64,000 bases of DNA. It comes from Alteromonas sp. 5E99-2 (GTDB lineage Bacteria; Pseudomonadota; Gammaproteobacteria; Enterobacterales; Alteromonadaceae). This document shows, piece after piece, positions 8,228 to 17,970 of the stretch. The notes beneath the pieces were generated by a model, which was not told the DNA's origin, did no database searches, and saw only the letters and a list, made by a program, of their open reading frames with translations. The stretch lies in assembly GCF_017368475.1 (NCBI RefSeq), contig NZ_JAFNJE010000008.1:62001-126000 (forward strand). The letters are read 5' to 3'. The translations under genes were made by a program, and so were the position numbers. Each line of letters begins with the position of its first letter. The first letter of the stretch is position 1.

Positions 8228-11053
8228 TTATTTCAGATCAACGCTATAAGTATTTCCTATGGTGCCCATAGGTGCACTAGAAGGTTCAGTGTTTAAGTCT
8301 TGAAGTGGTGGTGCAAACTTAGTTAGGTTTATACCTTTCACTGCTGCTTTGTATTCTTCAATACTTGGCGTACGGCCTAATACTGTTGACAGAACAACAA
8401 GTGGGGTAGACGCTAGCAGTGATTCACCTTTTTTCTCATCGGTATCTTCAACAACGCGGCCTTGGAAAAGACGGGTAGAAGTTGCAAGAACGGTATCACC
8501 TTTCTCTGCTTTTTCTTGGTTACCCATACATAAGTTACATCCAGGACGTTCAAGATACATGATGTTTTCGTATTTGGTACGAGCCGCTTCTTTAGGCTTG
8601 CTGTCATCAAATTCGAAACCAGAATACTTCTTAAGAATATCCCAATCACCTTCAGCTTTAAGCTCATCTACAATGTTGTATGTAGGCGGAGCAATAACCA
8701 ATGGCGCTTTAAATTCAACACTGCCATTTTGTTCTTCGATGTTTCTTAGCATTTGCGAAATGATTTGCATATCGCCTTTGTGAACCATGCAAGAACCAAC
8801 GAAACCAAGGTCGACTTTCTTCGTTGCGCCATAGAAAGAAACAGGGCGAATAGTATCGTGAGTATAACGCTTGGATACATCTTCGTTGTTTACATCTGGG
8901 TCAGCAATCATAGGCTCGTTGATAACGTCTAGGTCAACAACAACTTCAGCAAAGTATTTTGCGTTGTTATCTGGTGCTAGCGCAGGCTGGCTACCCGATT
9001 TAACACCGTCTATACGCTTGTTCGCCAAGTCGATAAGGCCTTGAAGAGTTTGTGCTTTGTTATCCATACCTTTGTCAATCATGATTTGGATACGGCTTTT
9101 CGCAATTTCTAATGACTCGATTAGGGTATCGTTTTCAGAAATACAGATAGACGCTTTCGCTTTCATTTCTGCAGTCCAGTCAGTAAAGGTAAAGGCTTGG
9201 TCAGCTAGCAAAGTACCAATGTGTACTTCAATCACTCGGCCTTGGAATACGTTATCACCAAACTCTTTAAGCATTTGCGCTTGAGTAGCATGTACAACAT
9301 CACGGAAATCCATGTGTGATGCCATTTTACCTTTAAAGGTCACTTTAACCGATTCAGGGATAGGCATGTTTGCTTCACCTGTGGCTAATGCCAGAGCAAC
9401 CGTACCTGAGTCAGCACCGAACGCGACACCTTTTGACATACGAGTATGAGAATCACCACCAATAATAATGGCCGAGTCATCTATTGTAATATCGTTAAGT
9501 ACTTTGTGAATTACGTCTGTCATTGGCGGGTAAACGCCTTCAGGATCACGAGCCGTAATTAGACCAAACTTATTCATAAAGCTCATTAGCTTAGGAATGT
9601 TAGCTTGTGCTTTTTTGTCCCAGACTGAAGCTGTGTGACAACCAGACTGGTAAGCACCGTCTAAGATAGGTGATATTACCATTGCAGCCATTGACTCAAG
9701 CTCTTGAGAAGTCATTAAGCCCGTGGTGTCTTGTGAACCTACGATGTTAACGTTAACACGTACGTCTGAACCTGCATGTAACGCTGTTTTAGAAGTAACA
9801 CCAACTGCGTTGTTGTTGAAGATTTTCTCAACAGCCGTTAAGCCTTGACCTTCGTAAGAAATTTCTTTTGATGGTGCAAATACTTCTGGCGCTTCAACAC
9901 CGAGTGTTTCTGCAGCAAAGGTTTGAAGTTTTTTACCAAATACAATGGCGTATGAACCGCCTGCTTTCATGAACTCTACTTTTTGCGGAGTAAAGGCAGA
10001 AGATACATCAACTAATTCTTGGTCGCCGTTGTATAACTTTTTCTCTTTAGTATTAATCGTTAATACCGTACCGGTTGCAACTGAATACGCTTCTTCAAGT
10101 ACAGGGTCGCCATTGGCGTCTTTTACTGTGTTGCCATTTTCGTCTACTTTCTTAACCCAGTTTTTAAGGTCAAGACCAATACCACCTGTTACACCAACGG
10201 TAGTAAGGAAGATTGGCGAAATACCATTAGTACCTGCAACAACAGGGGCAATGTTTACAAATGGAATGTATGGACTTGCTTGTTTACCCGCCCAAAGCGC
10301 TACGTTGTTAACACCAGACATACGGGATGAACCAACACCCATAGTGCCTTTTTCAGCGATAAGCATCACTTTTGCATTTGGGTGTTTTGCTTGAAGCGCT
10401 TGAATTTCTTGTTGCGCTTCAGGGGTAATCATACACTTGCCGTGTAGCTCTCTGTCTGAACGAGAGTGAGCTTGGTTACCTGGCGATAACAAATCGGTAG
10501 AGATATCACCTTCAGCAGCAATATAAGTCACTACATCAATGGTTTCATCGATTTCAGGTAGTTTAGTGAAAAACTCAGCTTGTGCGTAGCTTTCTAAAAG
10601 CGCTTTCGCGTTTGCGTTACCTGCTTTAAAGGCTTCTTCTATACGGGCCATATCAGCATCGTACAAGAATACTTGGGTTTTCAACATTTCAACCGCAGGG
10701 CTTGATACAGCAGCATCGTCGCTCAAGGCTAAATCAAGAAGCACTTCAATAGAAGGGCCGCCTTTCATATGAGAAAGAAGTTCGAATGCAAATTCAGCTG
10801 TGATTTCTGCAACGCTAGCTTCACCAAGAATAATTTCTTTTAGGAACTTAGCTTTAACACCAGCAGCACTGGTTGTGCCAGGAAGCGTGTTGTAAATGAA
10901 AAACTTAAGAGAGTCTTCTCTGAATTCATTTGAGGTGTCTTTAATTTGTGCAATAACCTCAGCAAGCAAATCACCACCATCAATTGGCTTAGGGTTTAAC
11001 CCTTCGGTTTTTCTTACTTTGATTTCTTCGATGTAATCTAAATAAAGGCTCAT
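8228..11053 (-). CDS. acnB: Aconitate hydratase B (long form)
   Basis: 941 residues. Interconverts citrate and isocitrate in the TCA cycle; AcnB enzymes often also dehydrate 2-methylisocitrate. The three [4Fe-4S] ligands are visible as Cys755 (GSCM) and Cys839/Cys842 (GCNLCMGNQ). Other family blocks include GSQDTTG, GGDSHTR and the N-terminal HEAT-like region with MKGG. It is longer than the roughly 865-residue E. coli enzyme, with added sequence around residues 300-340 (KNWVKKVDENGNTV...) and a longer C-terminus, and it looks divergent from the enterobacterial form. A Fur-like site lies about 120 bases upstream and a strong terminator follows, so it is probably monocistronic. Confidence 0.95.
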   Translation of the reverse strand: MSLYLDYIEEIKVRKTEGLNPKPIDGGDLLAEVIAQIKDTSNEFREDSLKFFIYNTLPGTTSAAGVKAKFLKEIILGEASVAEITAEFAFELLSHMKGGPSIEVLLDLALSDDAAVSSPAVEMLKTQVFLYDADMARIEEAFKAGNANAKALLESYAQAEFFTKLPEIDETIDVVTYIAAEGDISTDLLSPGNQAHSRSDRELHGKCMITPEAQQEIQALQAKHPNAKVMLIAEKGTMGVGSSRMSGVNNVALWAGKQASPYIPFVNIAPVVAGTNGISPIFLTTVGVTGGIGLDLKNWVKKVDENGNTVKDANGDPVLEEAYSVATGTVLTINTKEKKLYNGDQELVDVSSAFTPQKVEFMKAGGSYAIVFGKKLQTFAAETLGVEAPEVFAPSKEISYEGQGLTAVEKIFNNNAVGVTSKTALHAGSDVRVNVNIVGSQDTTGLMTSQELESMAAMVISPILDGAYQSGCHTASVWDKKAQANIPKLMSFMNKFGLITARDPEGVYPPMTDVIHKVLNDITIDDSAIIIGGDSHTRMSKGVAFGADSGTVALALATGEANMPIPESVKVTFKGKMASHMDFRDVVHATQAQMLKEFGDNVFQGRVIEVHIGTLLADQAFTFTDWTAEMKAKASICISENDTLIESLEIAKSRIQIMIDKGMDNKAQTLQGLIDLANKRIDGVKSGSQPALAPDNNAKYFAEVVVDLDVINEPMIADPDVNNEDVSKRYTHDTIRPVSFYGATKKVDLGFVGSCMVHKGDMQIISQMLRNIEEQNGSVEFKAPLVIAPPTYNIVDELKAEGDWDILKKYSGFEFDDSKPKEAARTKYENIMYLERPGCNLCMGNQEKAEKGDTVLATSTRLFQGRVVEDTDEKKGESLLASTPLVVLSTVLGRTPSIEEYKAAVKGINLTKFAPPLQDLNTEPSSAPMGTIGNTYSVDLK

Positions 11054-11169
11054 TTATTTCTCTGACAAAGGACAATTCATGACATCTATAATAGCACTAT
11101 AAAATGTAGGGGGAAATATACTGACGAACACAGATAATCACTTTTAGGCCAGTAAATACGAGGCTTAAC

Positions 11170-11188
11170 GAGAATGAAAATCATTTAG
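11170..11188. promoter_or_regulatory. Fur-box-like site / hairpin upstream of acnB
   Basis: Bases 11170-11188 match 14 of 19 positions of the classical Fur box (GATAATGATAATCATTATC), including an AATGAAAATCATT core. The core also forms an imperfect 13-bp inverted repeat with 11189-11201, so it could instead be a hairpin ending the panE-like gene, whose stop it overlaps. Iron control of acnB is known in other gammaproteobacteria; here it is inference. Confidence 0.35.
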
Positions 11189-12104
11189 AATGGTTTTCAT
11201 TTGCTTGCTCTAGCCGCTTAATTTGGTCTAGTAGGCGTGTATTTTCACTTACGTCAACGCCATTTTCTTTCCCTTTTGAAACAATAAAACCGCTGATGTA
11301 GTCTATTTCACTGGGTCTGTGGTTTTTTAAGTCCTGATGCATCGAGGAATAATTGTTTGCCGTGTTTTGAATGACTGATCGCACTAACTCACTCATCACA
11401 GTGTATTCTAATTGAACACTAAGGGTACTCGCGACCTCTATACACTCTTGTATTATATTCATTATTACTTTGGTGAATGCGGAATCACCTAATACACCAT
11501 TTTTTATATTATGGATTGCGGTAAGGGGGTTAATCACCGCATTAACAATCAGCTTTTGCCATAGTATTTGGTCGATATCATCGGAATACGATACCGGAGA
11601 GATTAGGCGAGTAAATAATGACTTTATTGATGCTATTTCTGTGCTGATTGCATCCGGCGAATGAGGTGATTTGGCTAGGCCAAATTGGGTAGTTCCGGTG
11701 CCTGTTATGTGAATTTGGCTTCCCTCTCGCTTAGCTGCATGAGACGTGGTTGCAAGGTATATACTGTGGTTTGGTAACAGGGCTTTTATTGCCTTTCTAT
11801 CCAGCATGCCGTTGTGTAAAAGCACAACACTGGCCCGCTTTGGCAATCGAAATGCTAGATCCCTAAGCGCATTTTCAATTTGGTACGCTTTTAATGGCAC
11901 AATCACAATGGAATCATCAAGGATATTAGGTTGATGGGTAATGATTGCGGGTAATCTCGTTACGGATTTATCTAGGTTTAATACCGTTTTAGGTAAATTG
12001 TTTAGTGAACGGACTTCACACGTAAATAACCTATCAAGGTTTACTAATTTAGCAGCAAGTAAGCTGCCGATGGCACCTCTACCGACAATGTGTATTGGAT
12101 TCAT
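11181..12104 (-). CDS. panE: Ketopantoate reductase family protein (PanE/ApbA-like)
   Basis: 307 residues. The N-terminus MNPIHIVGRGAIGSLLA has the GxGxxG NADPH-binding fold of 2-dehydropantoate 2-reductases, which make pantoate for CoA synthesis. The C-terminal helical domain has the conserved lysine region (LWQKLIVNAVINPLTAI) and the family's DY-type C-terminal block (IDYISGFIV). The ATG at 12104 overlaps the preceding gene's TGA by four bases (ATGA), which suggests translational coupling; a GTG two codons upstream is less likely. It is third in an operon with a pseudouridine synthase and an Hpt protein. The exact substrate is likely but not proven, as the family also includes other 2-oxoacid reductases. 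Confidence 0.8.
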   Translation of the reverse strand: MNPIHIVGRGAIGSLLAAKLVNLDRLFTCEVRSLNNLPKTVLNLDKSVTRLPAIITHQPNILDDSIVIVPLKAYQIENALRDLAFRLPKRASVVLLHNGMLDRKAIKALLPNHSIYLATTSHAAKREGSQIHITGTGTTQFGLAKSPHSPDAISTEIASIKSLFTRLISPVSYSDDIDQILWQKLIVNAVINPLTAIHNIKNGVLGDSAFTKVIMNIIQECIEVASTLSVQLEYTVMSELVRSVIQNTANNYSSMHQDLKNHRPSEIDYISGFIVSKGKENGVDVSENTRLLDQIKRLEQANENHSK

Positions 12105-12781
12105 GGCCACTTTAACTGCTCTGGAATGGGGGCGCTATTTAACCAAGTATTGAATTCGTCACCAACAAATAAATGGCCAGTGTTAGGGAGAGCATAGCAG
12201 CGTATTAGTTCATTGTTATAAGAAAACTGTATACCCCATGCATGAAGGTATAATCTGTCTGCACTGCTTCCTTTATAGCGGATATCACCAATAATTGCTG
12301 CGCCAATACTTTTTAGCGCGACTCGAATTTGGTGGGTTTTTCCTGTTATAGGCTTAACTAGGGCGACTCTAAGTTTAGGCGCAATAGAAAACGTATGAAA
12401 TTGAGTAATAGCGGGATTTTCAGTTGTTCTCAATAATGCCATTTGACCGCCACGACGGTTTATCATATCGCCCCGTATAGTGCCTTGCTTCTTTCTCGGC
12501 TTGTTATCGAGTAGAGCTAAGTAAAACTTAGTTACGCTACGTTCTTGAAACAATTGCGATAGTATCGATGCTGATGTTTTGTTTTTAGCAATGACTAAAC
12601 AACCGGATGTAGGAGTGTCTAATCGATGAACTAAATATAGTTTTATACTATTTAATTGTTGTTCTAATAAGGTGATTACCCCCATGTCAACATCGTGCAT
12701 GGGTACGTCAATAGGCTTATTTATAATGATAAAATCAGCGTGATCATAAATTATTTCTATGGAATGTTGCGAGCTATTCAA
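12101..12781 (-). CDS. RluA-family RNA pseudouridine synthase
   Basis: About 226 residues. It has the RluA catalytic block HRLDTPTSG with Asp55, then the KxYxAL-type block (TKFYLALLD), and KPITGKTHQIRVALKSIG near residue 150. No S4 RNA-binding domain is present, so the protein is short like the RluA-type enzymes of TIGR01621. It isomerises uridine to pseudouridine in rRNA or tRNA; the target site cannot be read. The start appears to be TTG at 12781, overlapping the upstream TGA (TTGA); the first in-frame ATG would delete the conserved N-terminal INKP block. Confidence 0.85.
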   Translation of the reverse strand: MNSSQHSIEIIYDHADFIIINKPIDVPMHDVDMGVITLLEQQLNSIKLYLVHRLDTPTSGCLVIAKNKTSASILSQLFQERSVTKFYLALLDNKPRKKQGTIRGDMINRRGGQMALLRTTENPAITQFHTFSIAPKLRVALVKPITGKTHQIRVALKSIGAAIIGDIRYKGSSADRLYLHAWGIQFSYNNELIRCYALPNTGHLFVGDEFNTWLNSAPIPEQLKWP

Positions 12782-13311
12782 GAGTTTAATAATTCCAGCG
12801 CAAGTGCGTAGTTTAAAGTGTCAATGGCCAGTGTTAATTGCTGTTTTTTTTCATCGTTATATTGAATAGTGGCCAATAATTTTGCTATTTCATCGTGAGA
12901 GATGTAAATGTTTTGTTTGAGTATGCAAACCAATTCGGTAACGTCACTTATGAGCTTTTTTTCGAACGCTATTTCTACTGTACCAGCCTTTTCTGCTTGT
13001 TGTATTAGCGCGGTTGTGTCGTTTAAGACATTAACAAATATTGGAAACGAATTAGGACATGAAAGTGTTAATTTAAGCTCGTCTTCCATTTGTTTTGATG
13101 TGGCGTAAAGTTGTTTACAACCTAAATTTCCTGCTACACCTTTTAGCGTATGGATAAGTGTTTTGGCATCTTCCCATTGTTCGTTATCGAACATTTCTTT
13201 TAGCTTGTTATCACAATTAGAATACTCTGTTTTGATTTTTGCCAAAAGCATAATAAGTAGAGATTCATCTCCACTTAATTGTGATAAGCCAAATCCAAAG
13301 TCGACTACCAT
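12778..13311 (-). CDS. Hpt-domain phosphotransfer protein
   Basis: 177 residues. The first 100 or so form a histidine phosphotransfer domain with the signature HTLKGVAGNLG, His54 being the phosphorylated residue. Such domains relay phosphate between hybrid sensor kinases and response regulators. The last 75 residues are helical with no clear domain. There is no kinase or regulator nearby, so the partner is unknown. It is first in a three-gene operon whose members overlap by four bases each; the functional link to RNA modification and pantoate reduction is not evident. Confidence 0.8.
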   Translation of the reverse strand: MVVDFGFGLSQLSGDESLLIMLLAKIKTEYSNCDNKLKEMFDNEQWEDAKTLIHTLKGVAGNLGCKQLYATSKQMEDELKLTLSCPNSFPIFVNVLNDTTALIQQAEKAGTVEIAFEKKLISDVTELVCILKQNIYISHDEIAKLLATIQYNDEKKQQLTLAIDTLNYALALELLNS

Positions 13312-13397
13312 ATACCAGCTCCATGATGTTTTATGCTAGTCAGTTTAAGATAAATGCGAAGAAAAACCCAATAATGTAACCAAGTATCTCAACTCAC

Positions 13398-13426
13398 TTG
13401 ACACCCCTTATACCAATCGATAACAC
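13398..13426 (+). promoter_or_regulatory. Possible sigma-70 promoter for the M16 peptidase-gshA operon
   Basis: TTGACA at 13398-13403 is a perfect -35. A weak -10 (TAACAC, 13421-13426) follows after 17 bases. It lies about 45 bases upstream of the M16 start, in the divergent gap with the Hpt gene. Confidence 0.35.
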
Positions 13427-13471
13427 TGCGCCTTCGTATTTTACCGATACGCTACCTAAACAGGGGACTTT

Positions 13472-16285
13472 ATGTTCATAGAGGTTTGCCGCAATTTTGC
13501 GTTTTTTGTTGCAATTACATTACTTTCGGCATGTAGCCAAGTTGAAGTGAGTAAAGACAGCGACCTCGATGCAAACATCTCTATCAAATATGAAAAGTTT
13601 ACATTGGCTAATGGTCTAACGGTTGTCTTACATGAAGACCATTCTGATCCTCTTGTACATGTAGATGTAACCTATCATGTTGGTTCTGCAAGAGAATCAA
13701 TCGGGCGTTCCGGTTTTGCTCATTTTTTTGAACACATGATGTTTCAAGGTTCTCAGCATATTGCCGACGAGCAACACTTTAAAATTGTTACTCAAGCGGG
13801 TGGAGATTTAAGTGGAACAACGAATTCTGATCGAACGAATTATTACCAAACAGTGCCATCGAATCAGCTAGAAAGAATGTTGTGGTTAGAATCTGACCGA
13901 ATGGGCTTTTTGCTTGAAGCTGTAAACCAAGAGAAATTTGAGATACAAAGAGAAACGGTAAAAAATGAGCGAGGCCAGCGAGTGGACAATCAACCCTACG
14001 GGCTGCGTTCAGAGAAAATAGCACAAGCCTTGTATCCAGAACGACACCCGTATTCTTGGCCAACCATAGGCTATGTTGAAGATTTAGACCGAGTTGATGT
14101 AAACGATTTAAAGCAATTTTTCCTACGTTGGTATGGGCCTAATAATGCCGTGCTCACCATTGGAGGTGATTTTGACAAAACGCAGCTTAAAACCTGGATA
14201 ACAAAATATTTTGCCTCTATTCCTCGAGGGCCAGAAGTCGTTGACAGTGAAGTTGTAGAGGTTGATTTAACGGAAACCCGTTACATCACCCTCGAAGACA
14301 GTGTGCACTTGCCCTTGATCCAAAAAACCTTACCTACGGTGAAAGCAAGGCACCCCGATGAAGCGGCATTGGATGTCCTTGCTGATATTTTAGGTGGAGG
14401 GAAAACATCATTACTATATAAAAATTTAGTTAAAACTGGAGATGCGGTGCAAGCCGTAGTCTCTCACCCGTGTAAAGAGCTGGCTTGTGAGTTCAATATT
14501 ATTGCCTTAGCGAATCCAGAGCAAACGGCTAATTTGAAACAGTTGGACGATAAAATTAGTACGACATTAGAAGAGTTTGAAAAACGAGGCGTGCTGAAAG
14601 ATGATTTGCAGCGCACTAAAGCGAACATTGAAAGCTCCACAGTGTTTAACCTGCAAAGTGTTGCTGGAAAAGTGAGTATTCTAGCGGCGAATGAAACCTT
14701 CTATGGAAACCCTGATCTCGTTGTTCAAGACCTTGAGCGTTATCGGTCAGTCACTGCAGCGGATGTGTTAAGGGTGTACCAAAAATATATTAAAGATAAA
14801 GCCAGTGTTGTTTTGAGTATCGTGCCCCATGGTTCAACTGCTTTGGCTGCCGCGCCGCAAAATTACGTTGCTCCTTCGCGCTCCTTGGGCCAAGACATTG
14901 AAATTGTTGATACACGCACTTCGGTTTCAACATTTGATAGACATGTAATGCCGCCCTCAGGGCCGGCACCATTAGTGAAAATACCAGAGCTGTGGCAATC
15001 GCTTATTAATGAAAAGATAGGAGTAATGGGAATTGAAGCCTATGACACTCCCACTGTTAACTTGTCTTTTGCGTTTGAAGGTGGGGTACTTCTAGATCCT
15101 ATTGACAAAGCGGGTCTTGCATCGGTTACAGCCTCATTGATGAATCAATCCACCCAGAGCTTTTCAAATGAATCTATAGCAAATGAATTAGAAAAATTAG
15201 GAAGCAATATATCGTTCACAGCAGGTGGGCGTTACACTGTTGTAAGTGTAAGTTCGTTAAAGAAAAACCTGGATAAAACACTAGAGCTAGTACAAGAAAA
15301 GTTACTTCAACCTGCTTTCTTGGAAGATGAGTTTAACCGCACTATGACGCGTTTCATTCAGGCTAAAAGCCAACAGAAAAACGACTCAGGCTCTATGTTA
15401 TCTAGGGCACAAGGCCAAGTATTATTTGGTAGCAACAATCGAGTTAGTTTGCCTGACGATGGCACGCTTTCTACCTTAAAAAATATTACACTCAATGATG
15501 TACGTGAATTCTATCGACGCTATTATACCAGTGCGATGGCCAGTGTGGTTGTGGTTGGCGCAGTATCTCAAGAAGAAATAGTGTCTAAACTAGGATTTTT
15601 AAAAAACCTCAGCGACGATGAGTACACTATCCCAAAATATTCTTCGTTTCCCGAGTATACAGAACAGTCTATCTTTTGGGTGGATAAACCTGGGGCTGTG
15701 CAGTCGTCCATAAAACTAGTCAAGCGAGCAATGCCTTATGATGCTACGGGCGACTACTTTGAAGCACAGTTGATGAATTTTCCTTTGGGCGACGCATTTA
15801 ACAGCCGGATTAATTTAAACTTAAGGGAAGATAAAAGCATCACTTATGGAGCGGGCAGTCGCTTTGTCGGTGGCAAAACATTGGGGTGGTTTGAGGTTGG
15901 CGGTGATATCATTGCTAAAAGTACAGGATTAGCTATTAGCGAAATATTGGAAGAATTAAATACCTATAAAACAGAAGGTATTCTTGCCGAAGAACTTATC
16001 TTTATGAAAAACGCCTATACTCAGTCTGACGCCCTTTCTTATGAAACACCGGCAAGTAAAGCAGGGTTTTTGCGTAGATTATCGGCGTATAATTTATCCA
16101 CTGATTATAAGGCTCAGCAGCTCGATATCATTAAGGGAATGACGATAGAGAAAATCAATCAAGCCGCATTGCGCCATTTACATCCAGATGGGCTTCAAAT
16201 TATCGTGGTAGGCGATGCCAGTGTAATTGAAAAACAATTGAAAGCTTTTGATTTATCCATAAGAAAACTAGATTTAACAGAATGA
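13472..16285 (+). CDS. M16-family zinc metallopeptidase lipoprotein
   Basis: 937 residues. The signal peptide ends in LLSAC with Cys21 as the lipobox residue, so the protein is probably an outer- or inner-membrane lipoprotein facing the periplasm. The first M16 half has the inverted zinc motif HFFEH (His84, Glu87, His88) and a distal glutamate region (ETVKNERGQR). The second half, from about residue 510, is the usual inactive M16 domain (RRYYTSAMASVVVVG). Pitrilysin-like enzymes of this type degrade peptides in the periplasm. It is followed by gshA after 22 bases, so the two are probably co-transcribed. Confidence 0.92.
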   Translation: MFIEVCRNFAFFVAITLLSACSQVEVSKDSDLDANISIKYEKFTLANGLTVVLHEDHSDPLVHVDVTYHVGSARESIGRSGFAHFFEHMMFQGSQHIADEQHFKIVTQAGGDLSGTTNSDRTNYYQTVPSNQLERMLWLESDRMGFLLEAVNQEKFEIQRETVKNERGQRVDNQPYGLRSEKIAQALYPERHPYSWPTIGYVEDLDRVDVNDLKQFFLRWYGPNNAVLTIGGDFDKTQLKTWITKYFASIPRGPEVVDSEVVEVDLTETRYITLEDSVHLPLIQKTLPTVKARHPDEAALDVLADILGGGKTSLLYKNLVKTGDAVQAVVSHPCKELACEFNIIALANPEQTANLKQLDDKISTTLEEFEKRGVLKDDLQRTKANIESSTVFNLQSVAGKVSILAANETFYGNPDLVVQDLERYRSVTAADVLRVYQKYIKDKASVVLSIVPHGSTALAAAPQNYVAPSRSLGQDIEIVDTRTSVSTFDRHVMPPSGPAPLVKIPELWQSLINEKIGVMGIEAYDTPTVNLSFAFEGGVLLDPIDKAGLASVTASLMNQSTQSFSNESIANELEKLGSNISFTAGGRYTVVSVSSLKKNLDKTLELVQEKLLQPAFLEDEFNRTMTRFIQAKSQQKNDSGSMLSRAQGQVLFGSNNRVSLPDDGTLSTLKNITLNDVREFYRRYYTSAMASVVVVGAVSQEEIVSKLGFLKNLSDDEYTIPKYSSFPEYTEQSIFWVDKPGAVQSSIKLVKRAMPYDATGDYFEAQLMNFPLGDAFNSRINLNLREDKSITYGAGSRFVGGKTLGWFEVGGDIIAKSTGLAISEILEELNTYKTEGILAEELIFMKNAYTQSDALSYETPASKAGFLRRLSAYNLSTDYKAQQLDIIKGMTIEKINQAALRHLHPDGLQIIVVGDASVIEKQLKAFDLSIRKLDLTE

Positions 16286-16307
16286 AGCGCTTGCGCAGGA
16301 ACGAATT

Positions 16308-17909
16308 TTGATAAAACCAAATGAAACATTTTTGAATCGATTAGCCGCCGTAGAGTCTGAGCCTAATGCATTAATGGGTATACAGCATGGGGTTGAGCGA
16401 GAAACCTTAAAAATAAATGAAACTGGTGCCATGTCAGTTTCGCCTCATCCTGAAATCTTAGGATCGGCGTTGACTCACGAGAGTATTACCACTGATTTTT
16501 CAGAATCCTTACTCGAGTTCATAACACCGCCAGAAAAAAGCATTACTAAGTCAATGAACCAACTTGCGGATATTCATAAGTTTGTTTCGGAAAGTTGTGA
16601 GGAACGCTTATGGCCATTAAGCATGCCATGCTTTATTAAAGATGAACACGATATACCCCTAGCGTATTACGGTGAATCTAATTCGGGCAAAATGAAGCGG
16701 GTTTATCGGGTTGGCTTAAAAAATCGTTATGGCAGCATGATGCAGGTTATTTCAGGTGTGCATTTCAATTTCTCTTTCCCTGCGGAGTTTTGGGAAAAGA
16801 GAGCAGAAATGGAAGGTCAGGAATTTAGTACTGATTTTCAGTCTGAACAGTATTTTTCATTACTTAGAAATTATCGCCGATACAGCTGGCTAATTCCTTA
16901 TTTGTATGGCTCGTCGCCTGCAATATGCGACTCTTTTATTAAAGATAAAGAAGTAAACTTACCTTTTGAAAAAGTCGGTGATGGCAGTTTGTACCTTCCT
17001 TATGCAACGTCTTTAAGACTCAGTGATTTGGGTTATACCAATGTTGATCAGTCAAAAATGCATATTTGTTACAATAGCTTAGATAGCTATGTAGATTTAT
17101 TACGAAATGCAATGAACACGCCATCAGAATTATATTCTAAGTTTAACGCAGGCGAAAACGGACATTGGCAGCAGTTGAGTAAAAATATTTTACAAATTGA
17201 AAATGAATTGTACTCGTCTGTTAGGCCGAAACAGCCCACACTTCCTTTAGAAAAACCCACAGACGCGTTGGTTAATAGGGGAGTAAGCTATATCGAAGTA
17301 AGAGCGTTAGACGTAAACCCCTATTCTCCTTACGGAATTAGTGAAGAACAGTTCTACTTTTTGGATGTATTTCTACTGACTTGTGCCCTTAAACCTAGTC
17401 AGAAATTAGATGCTGGCGGCGTTCAAGAGGCTCAAGCAAATTTCAAATCTATAGTGCTAGAAGGTAGAAGGCCCAGTTTAATTTTGCAGCGTGATGGTCA
17501 GAGCGTGTCTATGCAAGCATGGGCATCACAATTGTTTGATGAGTTTAGACACGCAGCAAACGCCTTAGATAAAGCAAATGGCACGAATAAATACACGCAA
17601 GCCGTTGAACGTGAATGGGAAAAAATTCTGGACCCGAATTTAACGTTTTCTGGGCGATGGTTAAACGAATTGTTGGAAAAGAACAAAGACAACGCAGTGT
17701 TGGGCCTTGAAAAAGCAGAGCAATACCATAAAGAAATGATGCAGCACAACTATGTTCATACTGATGACGCAGCATTTAGGCAACAGGCGGTAACATCGTT
17801 AGAGCAGCAAAAACAGAAAGATAACGTGGAAGATGTGCCATTTGAGGAATTTATTGCACGTTATTTCTCGCAAGCTCCGGCAAAAAAAATGCCTAGCGAT
17901 AAACGCTAG
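16308..17909 (+). CDS. gshA: Glutamate-cysteine ligase
   Basis: 533 residues, close to the E. coli length. It joins glutamate and cysteine with ATP, the first step of glutathione synthesis in the cytoplasm. Recognised from GVERETLKI near the N-terminus, the DFSESLLEFITPP block, the GVHFNFS block and the SYIEVRALDVNPYSP block. The start is TTG at 16308 with AGGA eight bases upstream; no in-frame ATG lies ahead of the conserved N-terminus. Grx and glyoxalase genes further along (40.4 and 45.7 kb) also use glutathione. Confidence 0.95.
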   Translation: MIKPNETFLNRLAAVESEPNALMGIQHGVERETLKINETGAMSVSPHPEILGSALTHESITTDFSESLLEFITPPEKSITKSMNQLADIHKFVSESCEERLWPLSMPCFIKDEHDIPLAYYGESNSGKMKRVYRVGLKNRYGSMMQVISGVHFNFSFPAEFWEKRAEMEGQEFSTDFQSEQYFSLLRNYRRYSWLIPYLYGSSPAICDSFIKDKEVNLPFEKVGDGSLYLPYATSLRLSDLGYTNVDQSKMHICYNSLDSYVDLLRNAMNTPSELYSKFNAGENGHWQQLSKNILQIENELYSSVRPKQPTLPLEKPTDALVNRGVSYIEVRALDVNPYSPYGISEEQFYFLDVFLLTCALKPSQKLDAGGVQEAQANFKSIVLEGRRPSLILQRDGQSVSMQAWASQLFDEFRHAANALDKANGTNKYTQAVEREWEKILDPNLTFSGRWLNELLEKNKDNAVLGLEKAEQYHKEMMQHNYVHTDDAAFRQQAVTSLEQQKQKDNVEDVPFEEFIARYFSQAPAKKMPSDKR

Positions 17910-17913
17910 GCAT
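17889..17913. terminator. Hairpin across the gshA stop codon
   Basis: ATGCCTAGCG (17889-17898) and CGCTAGGCAT (17904-17913) form a perfect 10-bp stem with a 5-base loop. The gshA stop TAG lies inside the right arm. On the plus strand no T-tract follows. On the minus strand the stem runs into eight T residues, so as an intrinsic terminator it points against gshA and would stop antisense transcription. Confidence 0.5.
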
Positions 17914-17970
17914 AAAATAGTTCCAAGGAAACACACAATAGTATAGTAGAACTATAAGGTAAGACACGCG

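Noticed and set aside
9945-10394. 149-codon open frame on the strand opposite acnB
   Set aside because: It lies wholly inside the acnB coding sequence, has no SD or recognisable domain, and is explained as a shadow of acnB codon use.
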